From Clostridium akagii DSM 12554 (GTDB taxonomy: Bacteria > Bacillota > Clostridia > Clostridiales > Clostridiaceae): a stretch of DNA of 53,805 nucleotides. Shown here piece after piece: positions 8,802 to 16,675 of this stretch. The position numbers were made by a program, and so were the translations under genes. The stretch is taken from NCBI RefSeq assembly GCF_000686725.1, contig NZ_KK366010.1, positions 1,502 through 55,306 of the forward strand, in the 5' to 3' direction. Numbering within the stretch: position 1 is the first letter of the stretch; every line of letters begins with the position of its first letter. Under the pieces are notes generated by a model. That model ran no database searches, was not told where the DNA came from, and worked only from the letters and a program-made list of their open reading frames with translations.

Positions 8802-9719
8802 TTATTTCTTAATCGCCAAACAATAATTCACATTATCAAAGGCTTTTATAGGACATTTTGAATTGGACTGATTATATTTTTTGAAATACTGATTAGTTAT
8901 TTCACTTGGTTTCAAATGTTTATAAATCGAGAAACTTCCATGAGATAATAATCTTTCTAGCTCTAAATAAGAATAACTTGCAAGCATTTTTTCATTTGCT
9001 GCACTAGCAAGTGCAATTGATTTTTTAACCCTTTCCCCTGCCTCTTGAGCATAAGTATCCTCATCTGGATAATCAAAAACAATAGTACTACCTTTGGGAA
9101 CTATACTTGAAATAGTGCTGATTGTTTCTGAAAAAGTCTCTTTAGAAAGATAGTAGCTTAGTCCAAGTAAACTGCAAAAACTCATTTTGCTTTGATTAAA
9201 TTCTGAACTAGCAATTATTTTACTCTCCCAGTTTCTTTCTGTAAAATCTACAGATACATAGTTTAAATTAACAGGCTTTTCTACTACTAATGACTGAATA
9301 CGCTTTTGCTTGTCAGCGCCAGTAGCAGGCTGGTCAATTTCAAAGATTTGAATTTTTGCCGCCCAGTCAGGTTGACGATATGCAAATGTATCATAGCCTG
9401 CAGCGAAAATCAAGTATTGCTCTGCACCACAAACTCTCACAGCATTTTCAAGTGCCTCTTCTGCGAATGCCGCTCTACCAAGTGGAGTTGGAGATAAATT
9501 ATTATTAACAATCCAACGCAAAGCTTCTTCCTCCGTACCAACAAAAGATGGATTGAAAAAAGATATTCCTTTTGACATATTACTTGCAATTTGTTCGTAT
9601 TCATCCTTTCTAAATATTTTTTTTGCCAAATAATCATCAAATACTTTCTCCGAATTTTGTGCTGAATGATATGCTCTTGAAAATGCACTTACGAGTGCTG
9701 TCATACTTTTTTTCTCCAT
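8802..9719 (-). CDS. Class I SAM-dependent methyltransferase (COG3315-like)
   Basis: A 305-residue methyltransferase of the leucine carboxyl methyltransferase/PPM-like group. Motif I is AAGYDTFAYR (about residues 100-109), followed by FEIDQPATGADKQKR, the acidic motif II of COG3315 proteins. The start at 9719 is set by GAGGTGAT nine bases upstream; 14 upstream codons in the open frame are ignored. The substrate is unknown; homologues methylate small polyketides or carboxylates. An internal piece of this gene is duplicated at 15406-15720. Confidence 0.85.
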   Translation of the reverse strand: MEKKSMTALVSAFSRAYHSAQNSEKVFDDYLAKKIFRKDEYEQIASNMSKGISFFNPSFVGTEEEALRWIVNNNLSPTPLGRAAFAEEALENAVRVCGAEQYLIFAAGYDTFAYRQPDWAAKIQIFEIDQPATGADKQKRIQSLVVEKPVNLNYVSVDFTERNWESKIIASSEFNQSKMSFCSLLGLSYYLSKETFSETISTISSIVPKGSTIVFDYPDEDTYAQEAGERVKKSIALASAANEKMLASYSYLELERLLSHGSFSIYKHLKPSEITNQYFKKYNQSNSKCPIKAFDNVNYCLAIKK

Positions 9720-9772
9720 AAAATTATCACCTCTAATAATTAATACCATTTTTATTGGCAACAGTACAAGAC

Positions 9773-9801
9773 TTGAAATTTTCCTTATTTTGTGGTATAA
9801 T
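9773..9801 (+). promoter_or_regulatory. Strong sigma-A-type promoter with no obvious gene
   Basis: TTGAAA (9773-9778) and TATAAT (9796-9801) are separated by exactly 17 bases on the plus strand, followed by AGAGGTAG. No plus-strand open frame of note lies in the next 250 bases, so the transcript is either non-coding or the gene has been lost. Confidence 0.6.
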
Positions 9802-10034
9802 AGAGGTAGAAAAGATAGTTAATTTACAAAATATTCACATTTAATTGAAATTAAATCATTCTTAGTTGCTTCTTTAATTATCACAGTTCGTCACCTCAAA
9901 ATTCATATTTATGACGTTTTTTTATACTCTTGTTAACATCCAGAGCCAATAATAATGTGGTGCTTAAATGAATATTCCGAAATAAATATTGTATAAAAAG
10001 TTTACTGTAGATTTGGATTATTTACTGTGTAAAC

Positions 10035-11333
10035 TTAAGTATCCAATTCTCTATATTTTGATTTTTTTAATGCAATTAGACTTGCAATGCATCCTACTGT
10101 ACCAGTAATAAAAAACATAATTGCCATTCCAGAACCTTTTCCTATTCCAAATACTGTTGAAAGAATTTGTTGTAAAGGCAAAGCGGTTTTCATAAATGGC
10201 TCAAATATATTATCTGCTAGGAAGCCACCAAGAAATAGTCCTAATGGTCTAGTAAAAAATTGAAGGGTATCTCGGGCAGCAAATACTCTACCTTGCATTT
10301 CTATTGGTATGTTAGTACGCATGATTGTCGTCATATTAACACCTATAAATGGAATTAGAACATTACCAGCAAACGCCGCAAATATCCAAACCCAAACATT
10401 CCGCCCAATTGCCCACAATTCATTAGTGAGTAAAAATGAGGCGGCTAAAGAAATAAATATAACCTTAGTTTTGCTCTTAGGTGGTTTCATTACTGTTACA
10501 ATAGAGCTGCCAACCAATGTACCAATGCCGATAAAAGAAGAAACTAATCCTAGCACAGTTTTATTGTTGCCCGACCTTGCAAGTATCATGGCTGGCATTA
10601 TACCATACTCAGTCATATATGAAAGCAAATTGATAAAGGAAAAGAATATTATAATTTGTAAAAGAGCATTATTATTCCGCAAAAAATTTATGCCATCAAA
10701 ACATCGTTTAACAAATGGCTCTTTTCCTTTTCTACCATCGGTTTGTAAGGAAGGTATTTTTATAAAAAACAGTAATGATACAAAGGCAAATACAAAGGAG
10801 ATTAAGTCGATTACAAATATAATCGAAAGCCCACCAAAGACAAGTAACGCTGTAGCAAGTGCAGGAGATGTAATAGATATAATTGAACCCGAAAATGCTT
10901 GTAATCCACTTGCACGAATATAATGCTCTCGCGGAACGAGCAGACTTTCTGCAACATACGAAGCAGGATTTTGAAAAGCGCCAATAAAACTTAGAAGAAA
11001 ATTAATAATATAGATATGCAATATGTGCAAATTTCCTGTTGTAAAAAGGATAAAAACAGTCAACGTTCCAAGTGCAGATAAAGCGACGCCTAATAACATG
11101 ATTATTTTTTTATTATATTTATCAACTATTGTTCCTGCTACAAAACTAAACAAAATTTGTGGTAATAATGCGCAAAAAGAAAGCATTGTGATACTTGTAG
11201 CTGTTGATTTTTGCTGATATACCCAAATGATTAATGCGTAGCTTGTCAAAGAAGAACCTAGTATCGAAATAGACTGGCTACTCCAAAGTAATAAAAAATC
11301 TTTCATTCCTGAAAACTTATTTAATTTTATCAT
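10035..11333 (-). CDS. MFS drug-efflux transporter (macrolide-efflux type)
   Basis: A 432-residue, 12-span major facilitator permease, expected to export a drug with proton antiport. The N-terminal FLLLWSSQSISILGSSLTS and the loop GTIVDKYNKK after span 2 are typical of the MefA/TMEM-like group; the central loop carries RVFAARDTLQFFTRP. The ATG follows AAAGGAGCAAAATA. A 25-codon leader ORF and an extended stem upstream (11374-11479) suggest translation-coupled attenuation, which is common for macrolide and lincosamide resistance genes. The substrate is inferred only. Confidence 0.85.
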   Translation of the reverse strand: MIKLNKFSGMKDFLLLWSSQSISILGSSLTSYALIIWVYQQKSTATSITMLSFCALLPQILFSFVAGTIVDKYNKKIIMLLGVALSALGTLTVFILFTTGNLHILHIYIINFLLSFIGAFQNPASYVAESLLVPREHYIRASGLQAFSGSIISITSPALATALLVFGGLSIIFVIDLISFVFAFVSLLFFIKIPSLQTDGRKGKEPFVKRCFDGINFLRNNNALLQIIIFFSFINLLSYMTEYGIMPAMILARSGNNKTVLGLVSSFIGIGTLVGSSIVTVMKPPKSKTKVIFISLAASFLLTNELWAIGRNVWVWIFAAFAGNVLIPFIGVNMTTIMRTNIPIEMQGRVFAARDTLQFFTRPLGLFLGGFLADNIFEPFMKTALPLQQILSTVFGIGKGSGMAIMFFITGTVGCIASLIALKKSKYRELDT

Positions 11334-11373
11334 TATTTTGCTCCTTTAATTATATTTAAAATAATTAGTAGAA

Positions 11374-11453
11374 ACAAAATCCGTATTTGGACATAAAATA
11401 GTTATTTATTTTTATTATTGCTCCATACAAACGTCTGTCCCATTCGGATTTTG
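11374..11453 (-). promoter_or_regulatory. Candidate attenuator stem upstream of the MFS gene
   Basis: The minus strand holds ACAAAATCCG (inside the leader ORF, 11453-11444) and its perfect complement CGGATTTTGT (11384-11374), with an inner GGAC/GTCC pair. The 3' arm is followed by TTCT, so it could act as a weak terminator or sequester sequence needed for MFS expression. Ribosome stalling in the leader would disrupt the 5' arm. Confidence 0.5.
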
Positions 11454-11479
11454 TATAGAGCTAAAGTAGCGCAAATCAC
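11402..11479 (-). CDS. 25-codon leader peptide of the MFS gene
   Basis: An AAGGAGGTG site lies just upstream of a GTG start at 11479. The frame encodes (M)ICATLALYKIRMGQTF.. and stops at 11402, 69 bases before the MFS start. Its codons 9-12 (TAC AAA ATC CGA) form the 5' arm of the stem described at 11374-11453. A well-spaced ribosome-binding site in front of a tiny frame that overlaps a hairpin is the usual layout of drug-sensing leader peptides. There is no homology support, so this is inference from layout. Confidence 0.5.
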   Translation of the reverse strand: MICATLALYKIRMGQTFVWSNNKNK

Positions 11480-11768
11480 CGATAGCACCTCCTTATACAA
11501 CAATATATACATAATCGGTAATTCATCTTAAATTACCGATTCGTCTTAATCTGATCTTAATTTCAATGATATTATATTACTACTTATGTATAAAATAGTA
11601 AATGATTTTTATTTTTAACACCGCATTATTGAATTTTCAAAGAACATTGTTCGTATTTTCATTTTAATAGTTACGTCGTCTTTTTTTCACATTACTCACT
11701 TATAAAAAACTTATTTCACCCTAATTATTTTCTTCTAAAATCTTCAACATTAAATTGATTTTATTGAT
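11480..11768. other. Intergenic between MFS leader and hisS
   Basis: The only structure seen is the inverted repeat at 11514-11540. 11541-11768 is AT-rich with no gene or convincing terminator for hisS. Confidence 0.55.
11514..11540. promoter_or_regulatory. Perfect inverted repeat upstream of MFS leader (operator candidate)
   Basis: ATCGGTAATT and AATTACCGAT are perfect 10-bp arms with a 7-base spacer, 35 bases upstream of the leader start. It could be a repressor operator or an RNA hairpin. No dedicated regulator gene is adjacent. Confidence 0.5.
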
Positions 11769-13064
11769 TTATAATAATTTATAATCAATATTCTTATCCT
11801 CACCAGACCACATATTTTTTATTTTTACTTCATTTTTTATCATCTCTTCTTCCCCAATTAAAATCACATTTTCTACACCTAATTTATTAGCATATTGCAT
11901 TTTTTTCTTTAATGAATTATCCTCAAAATACACTGTTACCCCGTAACCATTTTCCTCTAAGCATTTCATAACTTTTACGCAGTAATTCATGGTGTCTCCA
12001 ATTGGTATTATTAGATAGTCTAATGCATCTTTTATTTTATAATTTTCTATAAACCCTATTTCTTTTAACACGAAAAATAATCTAGTTATTCCTATTGAAA
12101 TCCCAACCCCTGGCAATAAATTATCTGTATAATTTTCTGCCAAGTTATCATATCTTCCCCCAGAACAAATGGAACCATAATTTTGATTTCCTACTAAGAT
12201 TGTTTCAAAAACTGTCCCCGTATAGTAATCTAAGCCTCTAATAATCTTTAGATTTATTCTGAATTGTTTACTATCTACATCTAGAATTTCTAGCATTGAT
12301 TTAACCTGACTTAACTCATTTATTCCTTCAAGAAAATAATCATTTTTAATATCAAGTTTCAATAGTTCATCTAATATTATTTCATTAGTTCCTTGGATAT
12401 TAAATATCCTATTTAAATATTTGCTTTTTTCATTGCCAATAATATTTACAAGCTCCTTTTCAAAACATTTTTGACCAATCTTATCATATTTATCAATTAA
12501 AATCATCACATCAGTAGCATTTTCTATGTCCAATTCACTTAGTATACCTTTTAATATTTTCCTATTACTAATTTGAAACTCATAATTTGCTACTCCTATA
12601 TTTCTAAAAGCCTTGTCTGCTAAACTTATAACCCAAGCATCGTTATTTATACTTAATTTATCTTTACCAATGACATCAACATCACATTGATAAAACTCTC
12701 TATACCTGCCTTTCTGATTTCGTTCACCTCTATACACTTTTCCTAGTTGATATCTTTTAAACGGAAAGATTAAATCATTATAGTATTGAGCTACATACCT
12801 TGCAAAAGGTACTGTTAGATCAAACCTTAATGCTAAATTATTTTTACCCTTTTGAAAACTATATACTTGCTTTTCTGTTTCTCCACCACCCTTAGCAAGT
12901 AAAACCTCTGCTTTCTCTATTATTGGTGTATCTACAGACATGCATCCATTATTTTTATAAACATCTGTAATTTTATCCACTATGTCATTAAATATTTCTT
13001 GTTCTTTAGGTAATAACTCCATAAATCCCGCTAATATACTTGGTTTTATAATATTCTTCTTCAT
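11769..13064 (-). CDS. hisS: Histidyl-tRNA synthetase (probable extra copy)
   Basis: A class II synthetase that charges tRNA-His. 431 residues from the ATG at 13064; the open frame extends 25 codons further but that DNA is the attenuator hairpin. Motif 2 is visible as YRGERNQKGRYREFYQCDVDVIG (broken here: GRYREFYQCDVDVIG), the HisA motif as GLDYYTGTVFE, and motif 3 as GVGISIGITRL. A C-terminal anticodon-binding domain (about residues 340-431) is present, so it is not the shorter HisZ. Its leader peptide (13226-13276) and RNA stems point to control by histidine supply. Being on an accessory island, it is probably a second hisS (inference). Confidence 0.9.
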   Translation of the reverse strand: MKKNIIKPSILAGFMELLPKEQEIFNDIVDKITDVYKNNGCMSVDTPIIEKAEVLLAKGGGETEKQVYSFQKGKNNLALRFDLTVPFARYVAQYYNDLIFPFKRYQLGKVYRGERNQKGRYREFYQCDVDVIGKDKLSINNDAWVISLADKAFRNIGVANYEFQISNRKILKGILSELDIENATDVMILIDKYDKIGQKCFEKELVNIIGNEKSKYLNRIFNIQGTNEIILDELLKLDIKNDYFLEGINELSQVKSMLEILDVDSKQFRINLKIIRGLDYYTGTVFETILVGNQNYGSICSGGRYDNLAENYTDNLLPGVGISIGITRLFFVLKEIGFIENYKIKDALDYLIIPIGDTMNYCVKVMKCLEENGYGVTVYFEDNSLKKKMQYANKLGVENVILIGEEEMIKNEVKIKNMWSGEDKNIDYKLL

Positions 13065-13101
13065 TTTATTAACCCCATATCTTATTTTATTTTTATATAA
13101 C

Positions 13102-13136
13102 AAAAAAACCATGTAGGCAAAATATCCCACACGGTT
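13102..13136 (-). terminator. Attenuator terminator of hisS (3:4 stem)
   Basis: On the minus strand AACCGTGTGGG and CCTACATGGTT form an 11-bp stem with a short loop, followed by a run of T residues, 37 bases before the hisS ATG. Its 5' arm begins with AACC, which can alternatively pair with upstream GGT (see 13137-13236). Confidence 0.8.
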
Positions 13137-13236
13137 CAATAAATCATGATTGCACTTAATTTATCATTACCTAGAGACACAAGTCTACTGAAATAGGCTT
13201 GTATCTGCTTCAACAGATCAAGTCTCTAGTAATGAT
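13137..13236 (-). promoter_or_regulatory. His-attenuator leader RNA (1:2 stem and 2:3 antiterminator)
   Basis: Region 1 (ATCATTACTAGAGAC, overlapping the leader His codons and stop) pairs with region 2 (GTCTCTAGGTAATGAT) in a 15-bp stem with one bulge, enclosing two small hairpins. Region 2 can instead pair through GGT..ATAAAT with ATTTAT..GAACC, which contains the 5' arm of the terminator. The two pairings exclude each other, as in classic amino-acid attenuators. Confidence 0.65.
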
Positions 13237-13276
13237 GATGTAATAATTTTATACCATTTATAATAAGTGCTTCCAT
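13226..13276 (-). CDS. Histidine leader peptide of hisS
   Basis: A 16-codon frame with AGGAGG seven bases before its ATG encodes MEALIINGIKLLHHHY. The three consecutive histidine codons (CAT CAT CAT) lie directly before the stop and within region 1 of the leader RNA. The peptide has no other expected function. It sits about 160 bases upstream of hisS on the same strand. The frame, the spacing and the terminator together make this a strong case for ribosome-mediated attenuation by histidine. Confidence 0.75.
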   Translation of the reverse strand: MEALIINGIKLLHHHY

Positions 13277-13579
13277 AATAGTCCTCCTGAGTTTATATTA
13301 GTAATATTATATATTAAACTATAGTAAACGTCAATAATATGATCTTTTATATTATTAATTTTCTGATCTAATCGTGATAATGTCTTAGTATACCGCAAGT
13401 GACTATGTCCCAAAAGAATGTAGTATAATAAAACCTCCTGACTAAGAAATGATGTGGATTTTTTCCCCGAATACATCCTTAAGCCCAATGAAACGCAAAA
13501 AACAGGAGATTACCATAAAATATCTGCTTACTATGACTGCTCCCTATTCATATGATTGTGAACCATTTATTTAATTTGT
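13277..13579. other. Intergenic upstream of the his leader
   Basis: A 76-codon minus-strand frame here overlaps the leader in another frame and has no ribosome-binding site or family resemblance, so it is not annotated. The hisS promoter is expected here but no consensus pair is clear. Confidence 0.5.
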
Positions 13580-14209
13580 CTATTTTACTGGTGGTTTCCA
13601 TAGTGGTGCATCTATAAATGTGGTTTCTTTTACATTTGGAAGAATATCATATATAGAACAACTCATTTGTTGTTCAAAATACTCCTTCATCTCAAATGTT
13701 GCATTCCAACGTTCCACAGTAAATGTAAATATTCCATAGCGTCTTGTTGTATTAACGAACCTTTTTTCTAACATGCAAAATCCTTTGTCGTCTGCAAGTG
13801 AATCACAAACAATCAACAGTTTATCGTAGTCATCATAAGTCATCTCATTTAAATACTTCTTAACAAATTCGCTTTGTTCTTCATTCATGTCATTTTTGCC
13901 TATTTCTTTATCAAAGTTAGGATCTGGGAATGAATGAGTCAAACAAATTCTAGCCACTTCATCCCAACCTTTTTCCATCATAAATTTATATCCGTCAATA
14001 CCATGTCTTCTTGCACTTACACCATATCTTCTACCTATATCATGAAGAAGTCCTAACACATATGCTTTGTCTGAGTTAAGATTGCCACATTTTTCAGCAA
14101 TGATTTCAGCCGCTAGTCCTACATTCATAGAATGTTTTGCCCATGGTCCTTTGTTTAACTGTCCTGCTATCTCTAATTCCTTTTCAGCCATTTCTCTATT
14201 TGGAAACAT
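13580..14209 (-). CDS. HD-domain metal-dependent phosphohydrolase
   Basis: A 209-residue soluble protein with the HD signature: H25 in WAKHSMNVG, the HD pair in GLLHDIGRRYG (near residue 57) and a downstream D in LLIVCDSLADD. Such proteins hydrolyse phosphate bonds, often of nucleotides; the substrate here is unknown. The ATG follows GGAGGAAA. It stands alone between hisS and a nitroreductase, with no sign of an operon. Confidence 0.88.
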   Translation of the reverse strand: MFPNREMAEKELEIAGQLNKGPWAKHSMNVGLAAEIIAEKCGNLNSDKAYVLGLLHDIGRRYGVSARRHGIDGYKFMMEKGWDEVARICLTHSFPDPNFDKEIGKNDMNEEQSEFVKKYLNEMTYDDYDKLLIVCDSLADDKGFCMLEKRFVNTTRRYGIFTFTVERWNATFEMKEYFEQQMSCSIYDILPNVKETTFIDAPLWKPPVK

Positions 14210-14317
14210 ATTTTCCTCCTTGTATAGTTGTACTATGCCTTGTCCTTTAGTTTATCAAATCTCCGTGTATTTACTTTATAAATTACTATTGTTAATAGCA
14301 ATTAATTTATGACCAAT

Positions 14318-15055
14318 TCATTTCATCTTAAAACCTTGGTTATCTAAAAAGTTTTTCATATGTGGACGTTGAGGCTTACTCATCATAGAAGAAACCTGAG
14401 ATGTCCATGTGTCTGATCTTTTTCCATCGGTCCTTTTTTTGTAATAAGCCATAGTTTTGGCATCATATTGTTCTATTCTTTTAGAATCACCATCTATGTT
14501 ATACTCATCCGTTTTAAACACTACATCTAATGGTAATCTTTCTTTTTTATCCGGATTATCATCTGGATAACCAATACACATTCCAAATACAGGGTATACA
14601 CTAGAAGGTATACTTAAAATTTTGCATATTTCTGATGGTTTGTTTCTTATTCCCCCTATATAAACTCCGCCTAACCCTAATGATTCTGCAGCAATCATAG
14701 CATTTTGAGCAGCGAGAGTGGCATCTGTAGTTGCAAGAATAAAAGCTTCGGTATATCCCTCTTCCATAGTTTTATTATTTGTTTCACAGGCTATTTTATT
14801 GCGGTTTAAATCAGCGCAGAAGACTAAAAATAATGGACACTGTTCCACATAACTTTGCTCCCCTGAAAAATATGCTATACTTTTTCTCTTTTCTTTATCT
14901 TTTACACTTATAATTGTGTAGGCTTGGATAAAACTAGAAGTGGAAGCACTTTGCGCACATTCTATAATTGCTTTTATCTTTTCATCTTCAATAGGTTGAT
15001 TTTTATATTTTCTTATAGATCTGTGAGCTTTTAATAAATTTATAGTTTCATTCAT
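14318..15055 (-). CDS. NfsA-type FMN nitroreductase
   Basis: A flavin-dependent NAD(P)H oxidoreductase of about 245 residues. AHRSIRKYKNQPI near residue 10 is the FMN-phosphate-binding motif, followed by ASTSSFIQAYTII, and GLGGVYIGGIRN holds the second flavin site. The C-terminal extension after CIGYPDDNPDKKERLP is typical of NfsA/FRP proteins rather than the short NfsB type. AAAGGTGG eight bases upstream favours the ATG at 15055 over the GTG at 15067. Likely substrates are nitroaromatics or quinones (family inference). Confidence 0.88.
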   Translation of the reverse strand: MNETINLLKAHRSIRKYKNQPIEDEKIKAIIECAQSASTSSFIQAYTIISVKDKEKRKSIAYFSGEQSYVEQCPLFLVFCADLNRNKIACETNNKTMEEGYTEAFILATTDATLAAQNAMIAAESLGLGGVYIGGIRNKPSEICKILSIPSSVYPVFGMCIGYPDDNPDKKERLPLDVVFKTDEYNIDGDSKRIEQYDAKTMAYYKKRTDGKRSDTWTSQVSSMMSKPQRPHMKNFLDNQGFKMK

Positions 15056-15292
15056 ATTCTTTACCACCTTTTTAGTTTATAGCATCTATTCTAAACAAAA
15101 TTCAAACTTTTTAACCAAGTAAATAATATCTACCTCAATAAAAATCATTATAAGAAACCCTATGAATACTAAATATTTAACTATTTATGATACATTTTTC
15201 ACAATTCCAATTATTTCCTAATACCACTCACTTATAGTCTTATTATAAGCTAATAAATACTCAATGCAAAGAAATCACTACACTATTTCCAT

Positions 15293-15408
15293 TCAATCGT
15301 ATAGATTAAAGCATCTGCATCATATCAAAATTCATGCTTGCTCCCTACGTTAGTATTAACTGACAGGTTCTAAGGGTCAGGTTTTATCCTTCTCAACTAT
15401 ATTAGTTA
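15293..15408 (-). repeat. Decayed duplicate of the TPP riboswitch
   Basis: 15293-15408 repeats 8549-8668 almost base for base, including ACTGACAGGTTCTAAGGGTC. Differences include CTACGTTAG for CTACGGCAG. The 3' terminator arm is missing, and the 5' aptamer base GGGGAAC is altered to a GGTAAC context by fusion to the methyltransferase fragment. No thi gene follows, so it is probably non-functional. Confidence 0.85.
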
Positions 15409-15720
15409 CCCTGCCTGTTGAGCATAAGTATCCTCATCTGGATAATCAAAAACAATAGTACTACCTTTGGTACCTACACTTGAAATAGAGCTGATTGTTT
15501 CTGAAAAAGTCTCTTTAGAAAGATAGTAGCTTAATCCAAGTAAACTGCAAAAGCTCATTTTGCTTTGATTGAATTTTGAACTAGCAATTAATTTACTCTC
15601 CCAGTTTTTTTCTGTAAAATCTACAGATACATAGTTTAAATTAACAGGCTTTTCTATTACTAATGACTGAATACGCTTTTGCTTGTCAGCGCAAGTGGCA
15701 GGGTGGTCAATTTCAAAGCC
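15406..15720 (-). pseudogene. Duplicated internal fragment of the SAM methyltransferase
   Basis: The frame from FEIDHPATCADKQKR to DEDTYAQQAG copies residues about 123-232 of the methyltransferase at 8802-9719, with scattered substitutions. It lacks motif I and the whole C-terminal third. Its end is fused to the riboswitch copy through a short CCCCT-type microhomology. The ATG-containing extension to 15792 is unrelated sequence. Confidence 0.85.
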
Positions 15721-15822
15721 TTTTTGTCGTGATTTACGAAAAGTATGCATAAACCTCCCTTTATAAAACTGTGTACTATATTTCATGATCAAGCTACTAG
15801 CATCTTGTAAATACTTATTAAA

Positions 15823-16125
15823 CTAACTAAATTTTTTTAATATAAAAGCTAATGCTACACCCAAAATGGCTGTAAATATAAACAGAAATAATATTGATAT
15901 TTTCCAACTCCTTGTAAATATTTTCTGTTTATACTGGTATACAGTTGTTGGTAAAGCGCTTAACATAACTATTCCAAGTAAGTCCCATGATGATTGATTA
16001 AGCCATATACCTCTGTACACAACATCAAGAAGTAATGCAATTGAAATAAAATTATATCCATATTTAAAACTTTTATTTTCTATAAATGTTGCTCTTTCAT
16101 CTTTATCTATATTTTTAATTAACAT
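15823..16125 (-). CDS. Small membrane protein paired with XRE regulator
   Basis: 100 residues with three or four hydrophobic segments after a charged start MLIKNIDKDERATFIEN. The ATG at 16125 is preceded by GAGGAAAATGACA; an ATG two codons earlier is possible but too close to the GAGG. It overlaps the end of the XRE gene, so the two are coupled. The DER start resembles the protein at 5604-6116. Function unknown. Confidence 0.7.
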   Translation of the reverse strand: MLIKNIDKDERATFIENKSFKYGYNFISIALLLDVVYRGIWLNQSSWDLLGIVMLSALPTTVYQYKQKIFTRSWKISILFLFIFTAILGVALAFILKKFS

Positions 16126-16345
16126 TGTCATTTTCCTCCTCAAAATAAAATAGTTCTTCAAATTTTTTATCCAGCGCCTTACAAATCATTAATGCTAATT
16201 TTGCAGTTGGACAATATTGCCCAGTTTCTATTGAACTTATTGTTTGTCGTGTCACACTGGCCAGAATAGCAAGTTGTTCTTGTGAAAAATTTTTCTCAGC
16301 TCTGGCTACTTTTAAATGATTTTTCAAAACAATTTTTTCATTCAT
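16115..16345 (-). CDS. XRE-family regulator
   Basis: A 76-residue protein with one HTH_3 domain (FSQEQLAILASVTRQTISSI, residues about 19-38), followed by PTAKLALMICKALDKKFEEL. The ATG at 16345 follows AGGAGGTAG. Its own promoter (16368-16396) contains a palindrome overlapping the -35 box, suggesting autorepression. It is first in a two-gene operon with the membrane protein. Confidence 0.9.
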   Translation of the reverse strand: MNEKIVLKNHLKVARAEKNFSQEQLAILASVTRQTISSIETGQYCPTAKLALMICKALDKKFEELFYFEEENDNVN

Positions 16346-16367
16346 TAAACTACCTCCTGTTAATTTT

Positions 16368-16408
16368 ATTATATTAAATATAATTTTTATTGTCAAGTTA
16401 ACTTGTCA
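16368..16408 (-). promoter_or_regulatory. Promoter and operator of the XRE/membrane operon
   Basis: On the minus strand TTGACA (16396-16391) and TATAAT (16373-16368) are 17 bases apart. The 12-bp palindrome CAAGTTAACTTG (16394-16405) overlaps the -35 box, and a further half-site AACTTGTCA occurs at 16421-16429. This fits autoregulation by the XRE protein. Confidence 0.75.
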
Positions 16409-16675
16409 TAAAGAATAGTGAACTTGTCATTTGCAAATAAAAATAAAAATCAGAAGTTATTTTTAAACTCCTACTTTATATGATATATAAACTTAATCAT
16501 TTTGTAAGAATTGCTTAATAAAAAAGAAAAGTTTAGGTTATAAAATGAATTTGTAATTATGATGGGAAAAGAGAATATATTAATAATTTATACTAATAAA
16601 ACTTGAACTAAAAAATATGCGAGGAAGATTATAAAAACTTCCATAAAAAAATGTGTCGGATTTGGAGTGATTTAA

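Noticed and set aside
10309-10923. 204-codon plus-strand ORF
   Set aside because: It is the antisense shadow of the MFS transporter gene.
13102-13276. T-box riboswitch for hisS
   Set aside because: The GGGTGGNACCGCG T-box sequence and a specifier loop are not found; the His-codon leader and alternative stems explain the region better.
13258-13488. 76-codon minus-strand ORF
   Set aside because: No ribosome-binding site or family likeness; it overlaps the His leader in another frame.
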